Assembly: GCF_023343835.1 (NCBI RefSeq)
Contig: NC_064440.1
Coordinates: forward strand, 33,611,537-33,675,536
Direction: 5' to 3'
DNA: 64,000 bases
Source of the DNA: Lagopus muta
Taxonomy: Eukaryota > Chordata > Aves > Galliformes > Phasianidae
The translations under genes and the position numbers were made by a program. Below the pieces are notes generated by a model, which was not told the origin of the DNA, ran no database searches, and saw only the letters and a list, made by a program, of their open reading frames with translations. The stretch's first letter is position 1. Each line of letters opens with the position of its first letter. This document shows positions 1 through 13,300 of this stretch, piece after piece.

Positions 1-1864
1 GTGTCATTGATTCTACGCTTCCTGACTTCTGTCTGCCTGCAATAATCTCTTGACAGCAGGATTGGAAACTGCTTCTTGCCGCCATTTACTGATTGTGCCA
101 TTAAACTTGTCACTGGAATTTGGTATAGAGTGGATCTAATTCCTGTTGAATATAAACCCCACCTGTAATCATTCTCCTATGTGTCCACCCACATTGTTTT
201 TGTTTGTTTCCTATCAGAAAAGAAAGCTCCCAAATGATTTCTCTTGGTTTCAAGAGAAAAGTTGATACATTTTTCTAGTTGTCAAAAATGAAGAGTGCAA
301 TCTTCAAGTGGGTATTCTTATTTGACTAGAAAGACAGCAGGAAATAGCTGTTCAATTCCCAAGTTAATGTTCTTCTTCATCCCCCTTGGATTTCTAGATG
401 GCTTCTAAATAACATGGATCACAGGAGTATGTAACAACCATTAACAACTTTTCCAGCCCCAAACCTCCATTGCAATAGAGTTTCTGTCATCTACTTTAGA
501 TAGAAAGACTACTCAGATGCTGAGATTTGCCCCAAAATAAAACTCATCCACGCAGGAAAAGAGAACAACTCCAAAGATACTGACCAGTCTCCCCTTTCCT
601 GCGGAGAACCATCGATGAAAATACTTGCTGCTCCTAGGAACATTCCTTCCATTCCAATAATTCACAGATGTAATCCCCCAGAGCAAACATAAATACACAC
701 TCAAATTAATAGCCATGTGCAGAAATGAATAAATATTTTACCATCCAGCTGGCACTCTCAACATTGGCCTTATCTGATCTCTCAGGGACAGGAAGTACAA
801 CCACTGGAGCCACGTGTAAGGAATGCCATTTCCACACTTGGCCAAAACTGCAGTTCTCACCAAGTACAACACGTCCTGTCCTGCCTTCTCCAACTGGTTC
901 AAAGGGATTTGGGCAGAACATCAGTAAAAAGCCTAAAGAGGCCTTTCACTGGCAGCAGATGGGCTTGGGGTTAAAAGTCCAGCCTAACACACAACGAATG
1001 TCCTTCTCTGTTTAAGACTGCGAAATTTATAGGAAGTCCCTTATTCTAACTCTCCATCATTGCTTACAAATTAGATAAACAAATTTCTAGCCCGAGTAGG
1101 CTGCAAGCTCTCTGAGAAAAGGGCTATCCTAATTGCATATCTAGTGTTTATTACCGTGTGGCCTTTTTTCATACATCACTCTGAAGCTCAGAAACACTTC
1201 TAATCAGAGAACTGCACATTATTAACCAAGTTGGAACATTTCCAGTGCACACACAGATCTCTCAAACACATTTTGCCCATCTGATAGCTACAAACACTAG
1301 AAGCCAACTGCTTGTCCTTGGTGTTGTCAGTCTGACTCTCCAGTCTGTATCAGCCTCCTTGCCTCAAATACAAACGTCCTGCATTCCCATAACGTTACTT
1401 TGTTCTTGTGCACTCAATGTCAGTCTGATGCTGGTGAGCCATGGTGGTGCCTCTCCTATGTATCAGGTGTAGCAAATCTTTTAATAAAGGCAATTTGAAG
1501 GCCTACTCTCACCCTGTGCTGGGAAGATGTGGCTGTCAGTAACAGCTCTCTGTACAAGGATGTAACTTAGCAAACTAGATGTGAAATGTGAAGCACGAAT
1601 CTTGCATGTTCTTTCAGTGCCTCTGCCACTGATGTTGAGGAATGCCTCTAATGAGAAGATAGTGAAGGGAGTACAGCTCTGTAATTGATTTTTCCCAACA
1701 CAAAGGTAGGCTATTGCTAAAAAGAGGGACCAGGTCATCCAACCCGTCCCTTCCCCTCCCCCTTGGGTCTGCACTTGTTGAGGTCACAATGAGCAGAACC
1801 AGGGATTAGATTAAAACCAGAATTAACATTATAGAAAGGAAAAAGACTTCGAACTGGATAAACT

Positions 1865-1895
<31 letters not shown>

Positions 1896-2670
1896 ACCAT
1901 GTAATTTCATAAACAAACATAGCCAGGGAAGAGAGCAAGACAGGACTGCTTCTTCTGGTGGTAACAGGTACCCACTGAACTCAGTGTAAATTTTTCAGAG
2001 AAGATTCAGGTGGACTCACATTCTGAGCTACAGACACAGTTCTCCTGACTGAGGAAGCAAAGCATGCAAGTGAAAACCAGCTTGTGTAAACTCTTCACCC
2101 ATTTAAGCACTATCAACACACACTGGCCAGCTGCTCTTTGGCTTGCTAGCAAAGGTTCACATACATCATCATGTCCCTGGAGCCAAACAAGTTATCACTT
2201 TTCTGCTGAGCCCTAGCAGTAACTGCCTAAGTAGGTGCTTTTTCCTTTAGCAAACGTAAGGTGAATCTTTCATGATGAGCACACTGTTTTTACTATGTTT
2301 TCTTAACCCTAGTTGAATCCTATACCCTTACTCATTTTACTGAATAAGAATGCCCTCAGCTGCTCCCTCGTCCCTCAATTTATCAAGTAGGTTTATACTG
2401 CTGCTACAACAGCAGTATCTGAGTGCATCTTGATGAGACAGTTCTGTAAAGTTGTTTTCTAATTATGAAACTAATTTGAAAGAAACATAAATATAAACAA
2501 CCTCAGAGGAACACTGACACTTTATTTACAGCATGCTACATACCAGGAAATCTCCACTGGAAGCTGCAGAGAACCGAATTTACAAAAGTAACAAAAAACA
2601 TCAAATTAACACATCAGTCACCGAAATGAGAGCTAATCCCCAAAGAGATAAAAGCAAACCAGTTACTTAC
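1..2670 (-). other. ABCA12 intron 2 (part); no coding exon recognised
   Basis: This stretch lies downstream of the exon 2 donor on the minus strand and should be intron. I looked for ABCA12 exon 3 (the start of the extracellular loop) on the minus strand and did not find it. The open frames here are short, lack splice context and show no protein family pattern. A poly-T run of about 25 bases lies near 1871-1895. A stretch near 1090-1150 weakly resembles the 3' part of an ancient MIR/L2-type repeat, but is too diverged to call. Confidence 0.6.
1871..1895. repeat. Poly(T) tract
   Basis: An uninterrupted run of about 25 T residues within ABCA12 intron 2. It reads as poly(A) in the direction of ABCA12 transcription. 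No retroposed body is recognisable beside it. Confidence 0.8.
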
Positions 2671-2764
2671 AGTTTGGCTGTGGTTCTGGGGGGAATTTGA
2701 GACGGATGATAGCCAAGATTATGAAAACAACCACAGGCCAGGAAATTAAAATGAACGACCATAC
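2671..2764 (-). CDS. ABCA12: ABCA12 coding exon 2 (first transmembrane segment)
   Basis: This 94-bp exon is bounded by an acceptor ending in tatag (2765-2766 on the reverse strand) and a strong donor, gtaagt (2670-2665). It is in phase with exon 1 and ends one base into the next codon. It encodes VWSFILIS, then [18 protein letters not shown], then EPQPN. The hydrophobic run is the first membrane-spanning helix, and the charged and proline-rich end leads into the large extracellular loop. The exon is the same length as the human one (31 codons plus 1 base) and shares its WPV..FIILAI.R.KFPP pattern. Confidence 0.9.
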
Positions 2765-5700
2765 CTATAAAACAGCAATGAAAATATATTGGTTATTTTT
2801 GTTGTATTGATGCGTCCCAGGGCTTGTCTAGAATGCACAAGTTCCACCCTAAATGAGTTATAGCATACACTGTAAATAATGCCTGTCTTGGAACACATAT
2901 TACTAAAACTCAGGTATTATCTATACAGGAGAAAAACTACTTAAGATTGTAAGAGCAAACGACAAGACTGAAAATAACACAAGCTTCCCTGTGTTTCAGT
3001 TTGGCTGTCGATGCATTTTGTACTGATTTGAGACACTGCTATGTAATAGTAAAAGCATCCTTAGGTGTACAAGACCTTTGGATGCAATGGTCACAGAACT
3101 TAACAGCAAAAATGGAAAAGGTTGGTTTTGTTTTCAGTAAAGATGCCTTTAATTTGACTGACTATTCCTCAAAAGTCATTTGACATACAAATGACAAGGT
3201 TACTTTTTTCCAAAGGTTTTCACAATCCTTCACAAACAGCAGAGCCAAAAGAAAGAGAATTTTCATAGTATTTGTTTACAAAACAGTGAAGGAAGGGGTT
3301 TATTACAGAGCTGTGAAACCAATCAGTTGGAGAAATGCCATCCAAACACTGGCAACCTGTCACTCCTCATGTGAGCTTCTGACCACACAACCCAACTCCC
3401 TGGTTCCATCCCACTGCCAAATTGTAGCAATTTATGCAGATGAGCTGAGATAAGAGAGAAATGATGCAAAACCAGCGTGGCATGTTGGACAAAAAACAAC
3501 ATTTATAGATCTCTTGCCTTTGACACAAGGGTAGCCCATTTCAATGGATGGGAAGGAAGAAAATAGAATCTGCTAACCATCCAGTGTAGTAAGTCAATGT
3601 AAGTACAAGGCCCAAAGTCAGTATTAAAACCTTGGTGTTTCGTAAGCTAGGAAAATGCAATTCTTCAAATAATTAACTGCTTCTGCACTAGCTGGCTAGC
3701 TTGGTACTGTGGTTAGTGGATTTGAGTTTCCCATCCACCTGTACAGCTCCGAGTGCCCTGTGCTGTGAAATTGCTGTGCTATCTTCATATCAATTTCTGA
3801 AACTCCAAAGATGTCTTTCTTCAAAATCATCCCATTTTGCATCGCTGCGTTGCTGTTTCTTTCAGATCAGCACATATTACCCCACAGCATTTTTCCAAAG
3901 GTAATTCCAAGCCCATCATAATGTCTTCATTTCCTGTAACACTTCTTAGAAGGTAAAAAAACAAACAGACAGACAAGTCCTGGAGAGTGATGAGCTTGAA
4001 GATGCTTGTTTTGCAGCAAGTCCTTCCATACCACCCCTTGATGACATGACATTCAGCCACAGAAGTGGGAACAGGATTCGTGCCCCAAAACAGGGAACTG
4101 ACAAATGTCAAACCACCTCCTAAAACATCCTTTTAGAGGAAGTCTTCCTCAAATTTCAGCATTCAGAAAGCAGCTTTTAGCTTTTACAGACACTACTCTA
4201 TTTTCTTTATATGTACTCTATACAACAAGATCCATCCCTGAAACTAACATCTTTTTATATAATACTTTGTATCACATTTGCCTTATAATCAGACCACAAA
4301 CACAGTTTTTAACTTGGACTAATTCATATGCACATGGTATTATTAAGGTATCCTCCTAGTTTAGTACCATGTAGGCTAAAATAAAATTATGGGGTAACAG
4401 CACTGAAATTGATCTTAGTCAGAGGCTGCCTAAAGGAATGGCAAGATAGCCTTCCTATTTTGGGGGAATAAATGAATGCTGATTGCCTACACTGAAGGAA
4501 ATCTTTGCACCTCCCTGTTTGGAGCTAATACAGTGCTAACATTCCCCACTTCCCAGACAGCTCTTCCTTTAGAATCTCTGTCCTTTGACTTAATGGGATT
4601 TAACAGCAGCTGGATACATCAGCTGCCACACAACAGTGTTCTCACTGTCCCAGGCTTTCCTACTTGATGAAAACAAGACAACCAGCCTGGCCAAACCTGT
4701 GCAGGTAGAACATGTTTGCCATAATCAAAGTCAATTTGGCTTGTGAGATTAAGCACTGTGCCACAGGTTGCATAATCCTTTGGTTACTGGACTGTTTCAC
4801 TGCTAAAAGCAGATTAAAAATCTCAGATCTTTTTACATTTGGATGCAGGCGTGTGGTTTTTTTCTGCCTTCTGCCTTTTTTTTTTAAGTAAGCATACTGC
4901 ACAGAAGTGACAGATGGAAAACAATAAACAAGTGCAAGAGGCACTGATTTCTCCAGCTCCCTCTGGCAGGCAGGCCAAACTTTGCTCCCAGAAGATTGCC
5001 CCCTCAACTCATGGCCATTTCTTTCTCAGCAGGAGTAACCTGTGTTGAGGCTCTCCCTGGGTATGGATGAAGAGCTTCAGCTGATTTCATCAAATTGATG
5101 GCCAAGAAGCTGTAGCTCTCCCCACGCTGCACAAGCAGAGGCAATCTCTCAGGGGCTCTGAAGAAAGTGCACAGAGGAAATAAAGCATAAAGCAAAATGC
5201 AGGATCGAATGTTATTTGCTAGCCCTGGAGAGGCTGATAAACAGAGCAATGGGAAAGCACTTCAGTCTGCAGAGGGATGGGAGCTGGCTTGTGTCAGAGT
5301 GCTCTGTGACATGCCAATCAGCCCTGGGGAGGGCAGTGAACATCACTGCAACAGCAGGAATGCATTCATGGGTTATCAGAAACAGAGAAGCTCAGAGTGC
5401 TTCCCCTGCAAAATGAGCACAGGGATAAAAAAAACCAACACAACAAACTTCCTGAAAGCTTGGTCCACTGGTGGAGACAGATTACACAGGTGAAAATAAA
5501 AAAGGAGGAAGCTGAAAGGATAGGGAAAACAGGATGCATTTGGGAGCAGAATTGTGGGTTTATGGCCTCACACTCCCTCCAGTCTGAGCAAGATTCCTAA
5601 TTGAGAGCAAGAGAGGGAAAGGAAGGAGAGTTGGATGGAACGTCTGCCCTAACATTGCCATACTTTAATTGACATTTCCATTCTACAGATGTTTCATCTC

Positions 5701-7318
5701 TACAAGAAACCAAGAGCAGCAAGAGAGTCTGTACAGTCAGCTGTATATGCAAGGTTTAGGTTAGCATTTACTCCAGGTGCAGGAGCTGAAAGAGACCCAA
5801 GCCTCCAGGTTCTAACAACCTTGTTAAAATTGCTCTTGAGAAACTGGAGGTAATTTGTTGGTATTTTTCTGCATCTCACAAAAAGCCTCCAGTATCCTTT
5901 GCAGCAGGCCCAGACTTAGCTCAGAGGAACACAGCGTGTCTGCAGCTCCTGGGGAAGATCACAAGGACTCAGATTAAAGACTCTCCCAACCAGGCTCCCG
6001 ACCTGAGAGGCAGGACAGGGCAGGCACACAGTGGACCTTGCAGCAGCATGCAGTGATATAAGGTCTTTCACTCCATCATTAAATCACACTCTCCATGGCC
6101 ATTTTTCTTGTCAGCTTTTTCTGCACCAGCCAATGCTTTCCATTCAACTAGAAAGTTTAAAAGTCATCACATCTGGATTACTAGCAAGGGGATGGGTTGC
6201 AACACTTGTCCATGAACTCCAGTGCAGTTGTATTGAAACCAGCTTGCAACAAAACTACCAGAATAGGCTTCGCCTGGACACGCTGTGCCACCCAAAGGAC
6301 CGCTTGCCTCTATGATGCTGCAATTCACATTGATCTCTGGACACCATTGGCAGTGCTTTCTTTTGGAAAGACAGACCATCTGGTATGTTTGATTTGCCAT
6401 GTACTGGACTGCAGTGGAAATCTGCCCTACCCGTACCTCTCAAGAGTCCTTTTCCTTTGGCCAACTGTTACAAAAGGCTACAGAGGATACCCCCAGTGCC
6501 CTCAAGCAGGGAGCAGGGCCTGTTCACACTCGATTTAAGCATCCTTAATTCAGGTCTGCCCATGAGTCTGTGTATGGTTTAGTATGCATAGACCACTGGC
6601 TCAAGGGAACAGAGGCATCCCTGGTATTCATTCTGGACTCCTGAGCCCTCAATGCAAGATCCAACCACTTGGGCTTAAACGACCATCTTCTCTTCCATGT
6701 CATTCCTTTCCTTCCCTCTCTGTCTCTATTGACAGCTTCCAGAATATTTATACTTTAACACCATGACTTTCCTCTGGTGTAGAATTCTTTTTGCTTCTCA
6801 TTCCATAGAATCAATTGAGTTGGAAGGGATCCTCAAAGGTCCGACTCCCCTGCAATGAACAGGGACACCTACAGCTCCATCAGGTGCTCAGAGCCCCATC
6901 CAGCCTGATCTTGAAAAATCACCAAGGAAGGGGCATCCACCACCTCCTTGGGCAACCCGTTCCAGTGCCTCACCACCCTTATTGCAAACGACTTCTTCCT
7001 TACATCCAATCTAAATTTCCCCTCCTTGAGTTTGAAACCATTTCCCCATGCCCTATCATAACAGACCCTGCTAAAAAGTCTGTGCCCTTTCTTACAACCT
7101 CCGTTTTAGATGCTGAAAGATTGCTATCAGCTCTCCCCCAGAACTTATCCATGCTATCAGCCTGTCCTCATAGGGAAGGTGTTCCATCCCTAGGAGCATT
7201 TCCATGGCTTCCAGCTCCCGCTCCTCTACGGCTTTGCTTTCACACTCACCGGCTGCCTCTTGACACTCAGCCAGTTCTTCCACAGCAGGATCCTCAAGTG
7301 CTGGAAGAGCGCGGCCAT
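2671..7318 (-). CDS. ABCA12: ABCA12, 5' end of gene: coding exons 1 and 2 (partial, continues off left edge)
   Basis: ABCA12 is an ABC-A family lipid transporter that loads glucosylceramides into lamellar granules of keratinocytes and is needed for the skin lipid barrier. Two minus-strand exons are visible: 7318-7250 (23 codons, starting at ATG) and 2764-2671 (31 codons plus one base), separated by a 4,485-bp intron. The joined product has the short cytoplasmic N-terminus with a LLWKNWL motif, then a hydrophobic first membrane segment containing [11 protein letters not shown] and the KFPP motif. Exon phase and exon 2 length agree with human ABCA12 as I know it. About 54 of roughly 2,600 residues are present, so transmembrane domains 2 onward and both nucleotide-binding domains lie beyond position 1. 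A different ABCA paralogue is possible, but location next to ATIC and FN1 supports ABCA12. Confidence 0.9.
2765..7249 (-). other. ABCA12 intron 1
   Basis: A 4,485-bp intron between the two identified ABCA12 coding exons, with GT at the donor (7249-7248) and AG at the acceptor (2766-2765). It contains a CR1 fragment at its 5' end, directly beside exon 1. The remainder shows no convincing coding exon, RNA gene or other repeat on either strand. Confidence 0.8.
6800..7215 (-). mobile_element. CR1 LINE fragment, minus orientation, in ABCA12 intron 1
   Basis: The stretch reads as the reverse complement of a CR1 3' end. It starts with the typical tccatagaatca and ggttggaaggga-like sequence, continues through the gcatccaccacctc, ccagtgcctcaccacc and aacgacttcttcct blocks, and ends near a degraded cctgtcctcatagg block. 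It is 5'-truncated, as nearly all CR1 copies are. It lies in the same orientation as ABCA12 transcription and its truncated end comes within a few tens of bases of the exon 1 splice donor. The right-hand boundary is uncertain. Confidence 0.88.
7250..7318 (-). CDS. ABCA12: ABCA12 coding exon 1 (start codon exon)
   Basis: The reverse strand reads ATG at 7318-7316, then [17 protein letters not shown], followed by SVKRQP. The exon ends exactly at a codon boundary (CCG) before a consensus donor, gtgagtg (7249-7243). The first 23 residues match the cytoplasmic amino terminus typical of ABCA proteins, and the LWKNW core is diagnostic. The ATG context is AGG ATG G, a good Kozak match with purine at -3 and G at +4. 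No other in-frame upstream ATG is needed. A CR1 fragment begins just beyond the donor on the intron side. Confidence 0.92.
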
Positions 7319-10300
7319 CCTCGGCTGACCCAATCAAAACCGTGTGGGCCGCGTATTCCTCCTCCCCAGGCTTAGGAGGCAAAAGTGGAGGCTCTAACCC
7401 AAATGGGTATCCAGTGTCCGAAATCCAAGCCCCTGCCTCTTCCCCACAGCATAGCTCTGAAGCAGCTACCTCATCCACTTGTTGCTGCTGTGCTCCCTGT
7501 AACCGTAGCTTTTGTCCTCACAGCAACAATGCCTAGCAAATTCAACAGGTTATTCTTCTCCAGGCAGGCAGGCAGACGCAGCAGCCTGCCTCCACTTGCA
7601 TTAATTATAATATCCAGCCTCTCCTGGCTGCTCTTTCTTCAAGCCCTAACCGATAAAATGGATAGCATTCCAAAAAGATGCTTCTGCTTAAACAAAAGGT
7701 GATGCATGCCTCCTCCTCCCTGTGATGAAATTACCTGCCTACCCACACACTGCTTCTGCTGGAGAGGTGTCAGCAGCAGTAAGGAGTGTGGGCTGCTTGC
7801 CAGGCCTCTCCAGCTTCCCTGAGTTCACAAGCAAGTGCTGGGAAGAAGAAAGTACCCTCAGCTACAGCTTGCACCTTCCCGGCATCGCTGAACTGGAATT
7901 ATTTCTTAATACTTGTGAGTATCTCACGCCTACCCACCCAGGGAAATTAAAAAACAACAAACAACACAGAAGCTGAAACAAGAGAAACATGTATAAATGA
8001 AAATCTAATTAGCCAGCTTCCTACAGCTTCCATTTCCTTCCAGAGAGATCAGTCCTGGCATCCTGACTGAATGCAATGTAACATATTAAGTCTAGACAGC
8101 AGAATCAGACCCCGCACCCACAAAGAGTACAGCACAGATGTGAGGCTTAAGCACTGTTATTATTCAATTGATTGCTGATCTTTTTTTCCAGCAGCTAGTG
8201 GTGAGATTTTACTAAAAACTGGAGATGAAAGGAGAGAGTAAAGTGCAGGTACAGAGGGAGCTCTGGCAGCAGAGAGGACTGCTCAGAGCACCATGGACTG
8301 TAACAAATCTGATACGAACTTATCTGATGAGCTCTGATCATCCAGCAGTGCTTCTTATCCCACCCAGGAGAAGACCAGGTACACTCAATCACCCCATCTG
8401 CTAACACTGAAAAAATATAGGAAAATACTGAAGTTTTGACCAAAAATGGCTTGGAGTACTCTGACAGTGATGAAAATATCTGCATCCATCAGTTTTGTGG
8501 TTAAATTTAGAGGTCACTTCTAAATTTAGTTTAGGTTTGACTTCTTTAGGGCACAAACATTTTTCCAAGAAGAATGACATATTTCAGACCAGATATTAAG
8601 ATTCATCAAACGAGCACAGTGATCCTCCTCAAATTACTGAGGAATTTATCCACCTCCATAAACTTCCTGTGAGACCAAAGGCGTGCTCGATGCCTGTTTC
8701 CTCACATCTGCCAGCTTCCCAGACGGGAAGAAAACTGAGCTTTCCCAACTTCTTTAAGCCACTGACTCTCTTCAGAGCCAGATGAAACAGCTTCTCTTCT
8801 CCAGTGCTGAAAGGATCCCTGCTCACTTATGAAAACTCTTGCACTGGCAAGCAGGGCAAGGAGACTCATCAGGCTCCAATTACAAGAGCTCTAATTACAC
8901 TGATCTACTGTCATGGTTTTCGTTCCCATTCTGAGCAGTGTCACATGGGCTAACAGAGGACAAACCCATTTTCTATACCCCAGTGCTGTTGAGCTTACTA
9001 CGCTACTTGGGGAATGTGGGACCCTGCAATGGATGCAAGTCTTGCCCACCATGTAATGGTCAGCCTCCAGCTGCTTAAGGCATGATACACCCAGACCTTA
9101 CCCTCCCTGACTAGCTAGAACTGAACAATAAATGAAAGTACATTTGAGCAAACACAGCAACGCTATCTAAACCCTGAAAGGTTACATTTCAACAGCCAAC
9201 ATCCAGCCTGGGGACATAATAATCAAGCCCTAACGTGGAACAAAACCCCAACCAAGCAGCATGCTGCCCATGTCCTTCAGTATCTAGGCAAGCTGTGGAA
9301 GAAGACTTTGCTGTTCTCAGCATATTTCATATAAAAGATCAAAATAGATTCTCCTACACGCCATTTGTTCTAGCCACAAACCAACATCATGCCTCAAAAA
9401 TGAAGAGCATCTTGAATGAATCCTTGCCAAACTTCACCCAGGGGTAAACATGGAAGAGGCAACCCTGCCAGCCAGAACGATCTTGGAGCAGAGGAACTTT
9501 GATCTAAGGGTAGCTAAGAATGCTGTTCAATGAACTTAAAAGTCTTCCCTGGTGAAATTCTGATACAGATGAGAGGAAACCTGCACATGTAAACTCTCAG
9601 TTCTACACTACACACGTTTCTTCTACCAAACTTCCTTAGGAGAAAGAGGTCTGTGGCTGAAGAACAAACACTGCTCCTCAGGACACTGCCCTAGTTTAGC
9701 TACATGTAAAAGGCACAGCAGATTTCATTTCATTTGATCCAAACTCCATTTGCAAACTTGATTCACTTCCTTTCCAAGGCCAGAAAAAAACATCCAGAAA
9801 TAGATAATTTTGCTCTAAGGGAGCAGGAGAAAAGAAATTTATGATTTCACCATTCACTGCTTTGCCAAGGTCTTTTGAGGCAAGCATTTGATTGCTTCTT
9901 TTTGGTATTCAGTCAAAAAACTGTTTCAAAAGAACACTGTGATTTGGATAATAATATTCCCAAGCAAATGCACATCCTTAGTTCCTTTGTGAACCGAGAC
10001 AGCAAACATTCCCCTTGGGAAGAACCCAAAGGGTAATTTGTTTGAGTTCACCACTGTAAAACCAGAATAACTCAATGTCAATTGGCTCTCAGAGTGCCTG
10101 TACTCATCTCCCCAAACACCATACAGTTCCAGCTCAAAAATGCAAGATGAGAACTTCATTAATCCCTTATACCTTCTTGCTTTCTAATTCCTTTGCTTAC
10201 CAACTCCTGCAGGTGGCACAGGAGGCTGTGCAACTACATGGCCATCCCTGACAGACTGACCAGTGTCCCAGTGACAGTGCTAAGGTGCACACAGGCAGAG

Positions 10301-13300
10301 AGGGAAGAGGAGAGACAAGCTAAATTCTTTCTTTAACCAAGAAACTTTCATGTATGTTATTTCTCCTGTTAAAGAACTGCAGTTCATCTCTTCCGGGCAG
10401 AGGGGCAAATTGCTGGTTCAGAGCAGGGGGAAGAAAAACAGAACCTGCTTCTGTGAACAGGCAACTGTAGAAATCCTCAGGGCAGCTCTGACTGCATCCA
10501 AGGCAAGTCTTTAGAGGCATTGCTCATTACCTCACATGTGGCTATGGCCCACCATGATGACAGAAGGGGCACAGAGTGTGGGGCAAAAAGTTTCTTGCTT
10601 TGCACCAAGAACTCACAAACGCTGAGTCCTTTCCTTGAGACGTTCTTTCAAGTAGAGGAGGCTTTACTTCAGTGAAAATGGATGCAATGATACTTCCCAG
10701 GTGTGCCAAGTTAGCTCTATCGAGAAACAAAAGCTTAGGGAAGTGATGCAGGACAGAATTGGGAAGAGGAGAGAATGGAGTCAGACTGATGATCTCCAAG
10801 ACCGTCTAACACAGGAGTAGTTGGAGCAAATCTGCCAGGGCAGAATATTTACTCCATTGAAGCCAGTGCTGGAAAAAGGAAAAAAAAAAAAACACAAAAC
10901 TGTTGGCTGTGAGGAAAACAAACAAACAAATAAGAGCAAAACACTAATCTTGCAATGTCTGTGCATGCTACAACTAAACCACAGAGTCTTCCATAGACAT
11001 ATGGGTGAACAGTGCTTAGGTACCCTCAGGGGCCTGGAGGAGTGATCGCTCCAGCAGTGAGAGAAGAAGCATAACCAGATGAACTGCCATGCCACAAAAC
11101 ACATGCAAAGCAGCATGAACTAAAGAAGATCTGTAAGGGGAGCAGTGGGGCAATGCTATGACTCAAAGAGGCAGGACTCTGGTACTTTCCTCTTGCACAC
11201 TCTGCAGTGTCTTTAGTTACCGAACTGCAGCGGCGGGGCATTCCTCATGGTTTGTGTAACCTAATATTGACCAAATGTTGGATTCTATCTGCAAAGGAAT
11301 CACAGGGATGCAAAAACTTCAGCTGTCCACACAGATCTCTTGTCAACAAATCAAGCCAGGCCAAGGAGCACTGCAAGAGCAGCCTGCAGCCCCCTACTCT
11401 TACCTGCAACTCACAGGGCACTAGCGGACCAGTGCTGAGCAGACCCAGCTGCTCAAAGATGGATGCAAGTTATGTGGCCTGCTAGCATGCTTTGCTAAGA
11501 TGGCATCCACTAGCAAGGTGCTACAAGATGGTGCCACTCTTTCTACCAGAATGGTTATAGAAGCAGAAAAGGGGAAGAAGAGTCTTCACGCAATGGGTAC
11601 TACAGATTTTCAGCTGGGTAGCTCTGCTTCATAGAGTAGACCTGTAGCAAAAAATAAATCTTTATGAAGTCCATGCTTCTGAACACTCTGAAACCTGAAT
11701 GAGTAGGAAACAAAAAAATCAAAGAACATCACATTTGTCTGCACAACCAAATGCAAAAGTGAAAGTCTACAGCTAACTTAAAACACTGGCTTCTTCACAC
11801 AAGACAGCAGTTGCCTGAGGCCTTGACAGCATTAGGCAACACTGTGGGCAGTGCTAGATGACGGTGGAAAGGCATAAGAGTCTTATGCTAACTGGTATGC
11901 CACTTGCAAAAACTATAAAAAAGGCTCTTGTCAAGCAGCCCACAGCATTCCCTGTGCATGACTGCACCTGCTCTCTTGGCCACTACAAATTCCTTCCAAA
12001 GGCATGGCAGGAGCCATGTAGGTTCCTCCTTATTTCCTGAATACCTAATGTCAAGCACCTGAAAATGGCAGAGATTTTAGAAGGATTATCACTGAGTACT
12101 TCTGAAAAGAAACAGGACCCTCAGAATGCCTACAGGCAGCAATATTTAATGGGAACTGCAGGTGACATGGCATTACCACACTACTGCTCTATTACTTTGC
12201 CACCAGCAAAGACATCTCAAGAATTCTTCACTGACTTTTTTTTCCTTCTCATTTTCAACGTGTTTGAGCTTGGAAATACAAGGGGTCAGAGAGGACAGCC
12301 TTCACAGAGAACTGCGTTGCTGATTTTTGGCTCACAGTCCTTGGATATCAGCTACATATTTCTACTGAGCAGTCCTGTTTTCAGGAACGACACCTCAAAT
12401 GAAGTCTGAGTTTTGGGATATTCTGAAATCAGAGCAGTTGAGCACCAAAATGAAAATGTATGAGCAAAATGTATGTTCTTGTTCAAGTGGCACCTAACAC
12501 TGATAATCCTCTTCCAAACATTTCAGAAGAGCTCCTGATTGCTTTGTTTACCCCTCTCCTAACAAGTTCAGTGGGAACAAACTCAAGGAAATGCACCTTT
12601 TGGCTTTAAAGCCTCTGTTCAGATGGGAATACAGTGTCACTAGCCAGTTTTTTGCGCTATCCATTGGATCCCAAGGACACTTTCATTTACATCAGGTCCT
12701 AGCAAAGCTGCAGTTCCATGAATCACATCTTACCACACCCAGCAGCTGAGCCCTTTATTTGTGAGGCTCCTACATGTGTCTACCCTGCCAGGCTACCCGC
12801 TTTCCAACCAGCTACAAAACCCCGCAGTACCATTCATGCACCATGCTGAATCAGGATTTAAGGTTAGCTACAAAAAAGTTGTGGCTACAAGAAACAGATA
12901 GGGAAAGGCAGTGTGCCTATAGATCTTGACAGCTGCAATAAGCTCATTCGTGTCTCCCTGGTGTAGTAAAAGCTAGCCAGCAGACCATGAATCCCTCCTA
13001 TTTCACCCTGTTGCTCATCAAATAGGCCTGGCAATTAACTGATCTTCAGATTCCATACTCAAGCCCACCAGTTTGGCCACCACTGTGCTCAGACAGGTAT
13101 GTGTAGCATCTGCTTGCTTAAGTCCCTTTGTCAAAATCTTCGAGTCAGGGTCTAACTTTCAATCTACACAAACCCACAGGATCTCAAGGCTTCAAAGTGG
13201 GCATTAACTGATAACAACACATGGCAAACTTTGCTCAAGAGCCTTGCTTTGTAAGAGCAAGCAGATGGTATCACTGCCAGTTTCACTAGTATGTCCTTTA

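Noticed and set aside
6815-7375. A 186-codon plus-strand open frame
   Set aside because: It is the antisense reading of a CR1 fragment plus ABCA12 exon 1, with no protein family pattern.
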